This document shows, one piece after another, positions 57,574-64,000 of a stretch of DNA of 64,000 nucleotides. Origin of the DNA: Endomychus coccineus (Eukaryota > Arthropoda > Insecta > Coleoptera > Endomychidae); assembly GCA_958510875.1 (NCBI GenBank), contig OY294068.1, positions 67,248,633 to 67,312,632 of the forward strand, given 5' to 3'. Under the pieces are notes generated by a model. It searched no databases and was not told where the DNA came from. It saw only the letters and a list, made by a program, of their open reading frames with translations. The position numbers were made by a program, and so were the translations under genes. Numbering within the stretch: the first letter of the stretch is position 1; the number at the start of each line of letters is the position of its first letter.

Positions 57574-58129
57574 TTATAGTGTTATGTAATTTATTTCATA
57601 TTTACGTTAAAAAAGTTTTTCACATCTAATACATCTAGCAATAAATAGACGCTAAGCGTTACGTTTTTAAAGAAGAGAAAGTAATGAGATTAAGAACAGC
57701 TGTTACAGCATCTTTACTTAGGTAGACACAGATATACAATTCGAGCTCAGGGGTAACAGTATATGATTCGGTACCACGATATAGATATTTTAAGGGGCGG
57801 GTCATGAATAAAACTTTTTTCATTTATACACGTAGGCCTTGGTGTGACGGACACAGGCCTCATAAACGAAAATTGAGAAGTCATATAAGAAATACCACGG
57901 AGATCATGTGCTTATGTGATCTTTATGAAAAATTGTTTTTATTTAATAAAAGCTGCTATTAGAGTTGAGAAATAGTATTTTAAATTTGAGCCTCAAGTGC
58001 ATTATAGACTATTTTGAACATTATAGTCGTGTTCAGCACCCTCAATTTTGAGATAATTTTTTATAAAATATCTGAAAAATTCCCCGTGACTGACGTTATA
58101 GTCAGGGTTACCGTTCACCAGGTGCATTA

Positions 58130-59695
58130 TAGAATATTTTAAACTTGTGCAGTCTGCCTATTTTTGTTAATTTTTCCCTTCGCAGATACAATAAACAAAA
58201 ATATGTAACAAATCGGAAATTTTCCGTAGAATACAATGAACCAAAATACAAACAACTGGCACCTCGGGGGCTCATAGTAAATTGGGCCCAAAGTTGTCCA
58301 AAAACGGTTTTTTCCATTTTACTCTGTCATGGTGCCATAAAATGAAAAAAAAAATGAATACAAAAGTTGTAGAACTATTAAATCTGTGGAAATTGGATGT
58401 CAAAAAATCCGAAATCAAATTATTTATTTGCAAAAAACCGTTAAAAATTGCGTTTTTTTGAAACGCTCATATCTTCGTGAAAACATATCATTTTCTCACG
58501 AAACTTGGTGAAAATATTATAAACATTTTGCAGAAAATAATTTTTGCTGGTTGAGCCGATTCGGAGTCCTCGGCTACTCCACTTTGTGCGTCTGCTTCTT
58601 TCTCAACTGTATAGTGTGCAGTGCACATTGTCGTTACGAAATAAAGGTACGTTGCAATAATATCATTATTATTTGTTTAGTATTGATCGTGTCCATGATG
58701 ATGATGAGATCGAAAGCGTAGCCGACTCTTCCGTACTCACTGTCAATATTTTGAACTTTCATGTAAAATAAATATAGATAAGAGCATACAGTTTTACAAA
58801 TCTATCCTCGTTAACACCGTCCCGCACCCCCACTACACCACTTGAGCAAACGAACGTATGAGCCGGGGTGTGCTTTGCTTGTCATTAAATTTCCAAAGAA
58901 TAGAGAGCGAATATGTCAATGTAGTATTTTTTTATGTAAGATAAAAGTATTGAACTACAAACTCTGTAAACTTCAGCACTCAATGTTAAAAGATAGACAC
59001 CAGATTTGTTTTAAAAAAAAATTATCTCGGCTCCAAAGGGTCGTAGAGGAACCAGCTATTCAATGCTGCTAACGAAAAATAAAAAAAACGATTTTTCAAC
59101 CGATTTTTCGCATATTAACGATCAATTTAAAAAGCGCGCAATAAATAAAAATGTTAGTACATTTCAAGAAAATTTTAAGCTCAAAATTGACTCTTAATAT
59201 GAAAGCGTGTATGAGCTATCAAGATTTAAAAAAAATGATTGTTTCGAAAAAATCAATTTTTACAAAAAGTTTATAATATTTTGAAATTTTTTGAGAACGA
59301 TCTTTTTCAGTTAGTAGTGAGCTACACTTTCACCAAGTTTCGTGGAAAAATGATTTGTTTTCACGAAGATATGAGCGTTTCACAAAAACGCAATTTTTAA
59401 CGATTTTTGGCATATAAATAATATTTTCGAATCTTTCTATATCGGATTTTCACAGATCGATCCGTATTTAATAGTTCTACAACTTTTGTATAATTTTTTT
59501 TTTCATTTTATGGCACCGTGACAGAGTAAAATGGAAAAAACTGTTTTTGGCCAACTTTGGGCCCAATTTACTATGGGCCCCCGAGGTGCCAGTTGTTTGT
59601 ATTTTGGTTTATTGTATTCTACGAAAAATTTCCGAATTTTTACATATTTTTGTATCTCCACTTAAACGTCCAAATCTGTAGGTAGACTGCACTAA
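58130..59695. repeat. Inner inverted repeat of TFB-5
   Basis: Arms 58130-58525 and 59325-59695 with an 800-bp spacer that has no recognised content. Frames such as 58108-58317 minus and 58145-58345 plus are mirror artefacts of the palindrome. Confidence 0.9.
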
Positions 59696-59989
59696 ACATC
59701 ATATTCGTGTTCAGCACCCTCGAAAACCCCTGAGTAACCAATTCCAGCTATTTTCAGTGCTTATTTTCAAACTTATATAATCAGATAAATCACCTCCAGA
59801 AAATGGCATGAAAATGTTCATTTTTCACGTGTTAAAATTCAGAAAAAAATTTCGAAGAAAATTCAATATTCCACATTTTTTTCACTCGATTTCCGGAATC
59901 GAATGAGTCCAATTACATCAAAATCAGTTCATTCCTTCAAAAATTCCAGGTTTGGCATAATTTTGTGCTTTATTTCCTCGACTAGTATG

Positions 59990-60825
59990 CTTCTGATATG
60001 AATCATTGCTCTATAATGAAATTGATGGAATTGCGTTATATGGAAGTTTAGAACAAACAAACACGGACTTTGGTACCTATCTTATTTAACTCATTATCAA
60101 GAGTAATCGTATTAACGTCCTACACGTTGAATGAGGTAGGTATTCCACCTATGACAAATGAAAGTGCAATGTGTACTATTTACAAAGAAACTCGTGTAGC
60201 TAAAGTGAATGCCGTAGTAGCAGTGGAACTACTATGAATAACAATATGTAACATGTACGTGAGTGTCTCAGTGACACATATTACTAAGAGATTTTTACTG
60301 TTATTATCAGTCTTTATTTTTTGGTTTTGTAATTACACGATATTTCAATTGCGAACAGTTTTGTCATTAAACGAAACATCTGCCTGATGACTGTTGTTTA
60401 TTTCTGTATCTTGTCGCGTAACGGTCGTCAATCGCGATAAATGTTTTGATGAAACTTATTCAGTTGCTGTGATCGCATATGGTCAATATAAGCACGCATT
60501 GTGCTAACTTTAGTCTACTTACAGCATAGATTGCTATCTAAATCTATGACTTAAAGATATTACAAGTACCTACGTAGTAACGGCTTCTGAAAATAAACTG
60601 CAGTAAAATGGAATTTTGAGCCTGAGTAATTAAATAATCGAGATTGTTCGTTGGGAAATCAATTGTGAAACATGTTTAATAAGGATAATATCAAAGCAAA
60701 CATTCAGTACAGCCTTACAAATGTTATTCATTCACATAGATTGAATTAATGATCAATTTAAAATAAAGATGCACTTTTTATTGTGATTATTGGTATAGGT
60801 TGAGATGGTAGCGGGTTTAATATAA
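59990..60825. other. Unassigned stretch
   Basis: No recognisable feature. Confidence 0.3.
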
Positions 60826-60829
60826 AGTT

Positions 60830-61425
60830 CAGTGCAGTTAGACCCTTGTACACTATCCCTTGTCACTATTTTCAGGAGTATGTGGATACCCCGCTGCTTG
60901 ACAGAATCCTAAGATCAGCTTTATGCTTAGATCCTTTATTTTATAGGCCGTGATCCGTTAACCTGGCTGGGATGAGCGCAGGACATTCAAAAACAATTTC
61001 ATCAGATTTCCGTAACCTGTACCTCGGAGATTATCCTGATGCTTTGCCTACTCAGCGAGAGTGTCTCTCTTGCCCTTCGGCCTACCTCATTGTCGAACAG
61101 CGCTTTAGCAGTTCAGCAGCCGTCAATGTTTCTCCATGCTGAGGCATGTTCATCTCTCATGGCTCCGCAAGATCTGCATATACCCGTTATAGGGGATACC
61201 AGCAAGGGAGCTTTGAGAACTGTCCAAACTGAGTTCGTTTTCAAAGGTTAGCCTATTAAGGATCTCCTTGGTATCCCTGACAAGCCTCGAGGACACAGTA
61301 GGGCTATTCAGTGCGTTAAGTGCCGCTTGACTGTCCGAACAGATTAAGCCGAGTAGCTTCTCCGCACATTTGTAGATCATTATCATCATCATCATTTGAG
61401 GGGAGGGGACTTAGCTCCCAGATGC
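60830..61425 (-). pseudogene. LINE C-terminal relic with RNase H part, copy a
   Basis: The minus strand has KLLGLICSDSQAALNALNSP, then SRLVRDTKEILNRLTFENEL (RNase H middle, with catalytic Asp in CSDSQAA). In other frames it continues toward a C-terminus containing IKDLSIKLILGFCQAAGYP. It is joined directly to a second, different copy starting at about 61430, so two truncated elements lie in tandem. Confidence 0.7.
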
Positions 61426-61429
61426 ACTT

Positions 61430-62400
61430 AGGCCATTTAGTTGTGCCCATTGTGCGCCCCGTGGTTAGAAGCCTATTCTATTCTAGCAAGTTTGTGGCCA
61501 GCCAGAAACCCAGAATATTGCCAATGCTGGCTTCCATAAGTTCTTCTGGGAGCAGTTTTGATTCTCTGAAGTGTCAGTGTCTGAGAGATGCTAATGCTGG
61601 GCATTCCAACATGATGTGAGAGGCAGCTTCTTCCGCCTCTCTGCATTTCCTACATATTGGGTCTCTGTGATGCCCATAGTTTGGAGGTGTTTGTGAATAC
61701 GAAAGTGACCAGTTAGGATTTCAGTCATTCCTCTGATGTCCCTCCTGTTCAGAGAAAGGAGTTTCTTCGAGAGCCTAGGCACAGGCTCTTTGATAAAAAG
61801 CTTGGCCTGCCTCATGCGTGATGATTCTTGCCACAGTTCAGACCAATCTTCATCCAGTTGGCCCAGAAGGGTGAGACCCCTTCGCAATTTGATAAAGCGA
61901 CCATTGGTTCCGTCCCGACGGGGGCGCTAGACGAACCTCGCCTGGCCAAAAAGTCGGCCATTTCGTTTCCTACAACTTCACTGTGTCCATAAACCCAGAT
62001 GAGTTGAACTTTATTTCTCCTGGCTAGTTCAGCCAGTGTATCCCTGCATTCTTTGACAAGCCTTGATGTGACTCTGGATGATTTGAGAGCTCCCAGAGTC
62101 AACCGGCTGTCTGTGCAAATATATATGCGATTATTTACATAGTTTCTTCGCAGGTTTTCCAAGGCGCAAATCAATATTGCGCAGACCTCCGCCTGAAAAA
62201 CTGTACAGTAAGTGCCTAGAGTCACTGTGTTAGTAATCTTTGCCCTTTTTAGACTCTCCCGCCCCAGAAGCCTGATCTATATTGGAATCATTTGTGTACC
62301 ATACGAGCCCGTCTGGTGGCAGTAAGGTGACAGTTTCGTTACTCCAATCTTCTCTATCTGGGATGAGAATTTTGGGAGAAGTGAGACATATAGCTGGGAT
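61430..62400 (-). pseudogene. LINE C-terminal relic with RNase H domain, copy b
   Basis: The frame at 61812-62225 shows TYCTVFQAEVCAILICALEN (catalytic Glu in QAEV), RIYICTDSRLTLGALKSS (catalytic Asp) and WVYGHSEVVGNEMADFLARR (final His and Asp), a nearly intact RNase H. The next frame (61591-61887) gives RMRQAKLFIKEPVPRLSKKL, GMTEILTGHFRIHKHLQ and YVGNAERRKKL, the linker before a zinc-knuckle region. This is the layout of R1/I/LOA-type elements. A sister relic is at 31690-32560. Confidence 0.85.
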
Positions 62401-62404
62401 CATA

Positions 62405-63295
62405 TGTTATTTTGCTTCATTTCTAGTGTGGGGCATTTAGAGATTGCCTCACTTAAAATCGATGAGTGTCCACGAGGGTAGTATAGATAGCAAGTATCAC
62501 ATCTTGGAACACTGTTTTCAGATCCCCCCCTTCGCACGGAATACCTATTAATACATCTCCAACTCTTGTGTTTGCTATAGACCTATCCGTATATCAAATT
62601 GATCTGTGCTTTGGCGTGCGGCATCGTCTTTAGCTTTAATTTATTATGTTAGAGGGGTGAAGGAAGTTAGTGATCTATGGATTGGTTAATTTTGATTATC
62701 TCCCTACGAATTTGAATTATTATCGATTAATATTTATAAATTGTTCGATCTATTAAAAGCAAATAGTTTTTAGTTAAGATAGTTCATAACTCACCCCCAT
62801 AATGACCTGCTTTGATGGGGATATATTGTTATTGTATGAATTTATTCAAAATTCAATAATTCAACAATTACTCAAATTCACAAAGGTCTCAGGTCGGTCA
62901 GTGAGCAACGACCTCCAGTTAAATAGTTCCGAATATCTGTTTTTCTGTGGAACTAGTACAGTTATAGAGTCACTGAAAGTGCAAGAGGGATAAAGAATAA
63001 CTTGCGGCATCTACCTATAAGTAGATGCAAATATTATCTAGGTACAAGGCCTGAACGCTCAGCACAAGCTTTCGAGTCTTGCGGCAATCCCCGTTTAGTG
63101 TAAGAGGCTCATGACTATGGGAACCAGGAATATCGGCTGTCCTTGTGTTAGATATCAGCCCTCTATATCTCTATATTGAGATAAACCTCGTCTTGAGCCA
63201 ACTACTGCCTCTTGTAATTTCCTAAATCACCGGAATTATGTATCTAATTCTACATTACGTCTTGAAACCCGCGATGAAAACTGCTCCGAGCAGAA
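62405..63295. other. Unassigned stretch within or next to the LINE relic
   Basis: Little is recognisable. Minus-strand LINE sequence may continue but is too decayed to call. Confidence 0.3.
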
Positions 63296-63299
63296 CAAA

Positions 63300-63714
63300 A
63301 CAATTTGGCGATAGCGACAATATTTGCACTATCGAAGCTCTTTGTCGTGCCTCGACGGAATTTCGACTCTGAAATGCTGCTTCGCGAACCACAGGACTTT
63401 GATTCTATCCTGCGGTTCTAGTCGCAGCCTTTCGGGCTGCATTGATTTGCACTCCACCTCTCCAGGGAGCCATTGCAGCTGAGTCTGTAGACCGCCATCA
63501 TTGCGAGATTCCTCATAGTCATTGATAAAGGTGGAACGCCCAGCAAGGCCCTCAATGCTGCAGTTGGTGTACTCTTGCTCGTAGATGTATTGCATCTGAG
63601 GAAGAGCTCCTGTATTATGTCCAGAAGCTTCTGGACTATAACATGTTCGGTTCTTTCCACCATACGAGAACTACATGACTGAATCTTGGAATAATGATAG
63701 CTGAGTAGATCCAC
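63300..63714 (-). pseudogene. LINE segment between reverse transcriptase and RNase H
   Basis: The minus strand reads CNTSTSKSTPTAALRALLGV, then PPLSMTMRNLAMMAVYRLSC. The STPTxAL..LL..PPL..........A..AYRL pattern is typical of the region just before RNase H in R1/I-type elements, so this is probably the upstream part of copy b, separated from it by about 0.9 kb. Confidence 0.75.
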
Positions 63715-63719
63715 ATCAG

Positions 63720-64000
63720 GTGCTTAGCCCTAGACCCAACTTCATGCCAATTGCTTCCTTACACTGCCAAAAGGTTATCATATTATTTTGACACCCCAAT
63801 TTTTATTTTTCTTGTTGTCGTAATAATGTCGGTTCGGATAAATCTGGTAGAAAATAGTTTTAGGATGATGATTGGTTTCCCATAATTATGAAAGATCATA
63901 ATCATAATGATGAATAAAAAAAATTTACACATTCAGAAAAATAGTAATAAATTAAATTAGATCGAATCCCTAGAAATTTATAAATAAAAATTCCGATATC
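63720..64000. other. Window end, nothing recognised
   Basis: AT-rich sequence without identified features. Confidence 0.3.

Larger units (their letters stand above)
56681..59984. mobile_element. TAGT-ended fold-back element TFB-5, nested palindromes
   Basis: Both ends read TAGTCGAGGAAATAAAG inward and are flanked by GTA (56678-56680 and 59985-59987). Outer arms of about 250 bp (56681-56940 and 59710-59984) lead into satellite-type units on the left (56902-57330) and inverted ones on the right (58010-58130, 59690-59750). A second, inner pair of arms of about 380 bp (58130-58525 and 59325-59695) is nested inside. It shares gcacctcgggggctcatagt against its inverse, and aacgctcatatcttcgtgaa against its inverse. 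No transposase was found. Length is 3304 bp. Confidence 0.9.

Noticed and set aside
58108..58345. Overlapping frames on both strands, with a near copy at 59500-59690
   Set aside because: Mirror products of the inner palindrome of TFB-5.

Overview
The window is AT-rich eukaryotic DNA, most likely from an insect. This is inferred from the transposon content: mariner and Tc1-like elements, Penelope-like retroelements, non-LTR retrotransposons and a P-superfamily element. The order of insect cannot be told from the sequence. No complete host gene was found. Nearly everything recognisable is a mobile element or a relic of one, usually short, frame-shifted and nested. The window could be an intergenic region or a very large intron. 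The only hints of non-transposon coding are a broken THAP-type gene near 53.7-54.1 kb, an open frame at 9.1 kb, an open frame at 49.6 kb, and a possible 5' non-coding exon near 3 kb.

Layout. 0-1.2 kb: right half of a fold-back element with a ~150-bp tandem array. 1.2-7.8 kb: Penelope-like element (PLE) fragments, several in inverted pairs and carrying hammerhead-ribozyme motifs, plus an old local duplication. 8-14 kb: mostly unassigned, with one transposase N-terminus at 11.3 kb. 14.3-17.2 kb: a dead mariner split by a 1.5-kb fold-back element. 17.5-18.2 and 28.4-29.0 kb: two copies, in opposite orientation, of a ~646-bp P-superfamily derivative that keeps the THAP exon and has perfect 8-bp target duplications. 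19.4-20.1 kb: a palindromic TA-flanked MITE. 22-26.4 kb: two non-LTR retrotransposon relics. 31.7-32.6 kb: an RNase H-bearing LINE relic. 33.5-35.8 kb: a long-TIR Tc1/mariner-type element with a broken transposase. 37.6-40.3 kb: a PLE with inverted terminal repeats and two intact-looking hammerhead motifs, followed by a second mariner. 42.3-46.7 kb: two PLEs of a second family facing each other, then a PLE and LINE relic. 47.3-49.5, 52.7-53.6 and 56.7-60.0 kb: three more fold-back elements. 60.8-63.7 kb: LINE RNase H relics.

Two themes link these parts. First, five elements share terminal TAGT(C/G)-type ends. The four complete ones have exact 3-bp target duplications, and four of the five carry internal satellite-like repeats built around a common GCTGAACACGAAT-like core. 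None encodes a transposase here. Second, PLE terminal repeats occur as inverted pairs that place hammerhead ribozymes on both strands. These two patterns are the best candidates for something not fully described.
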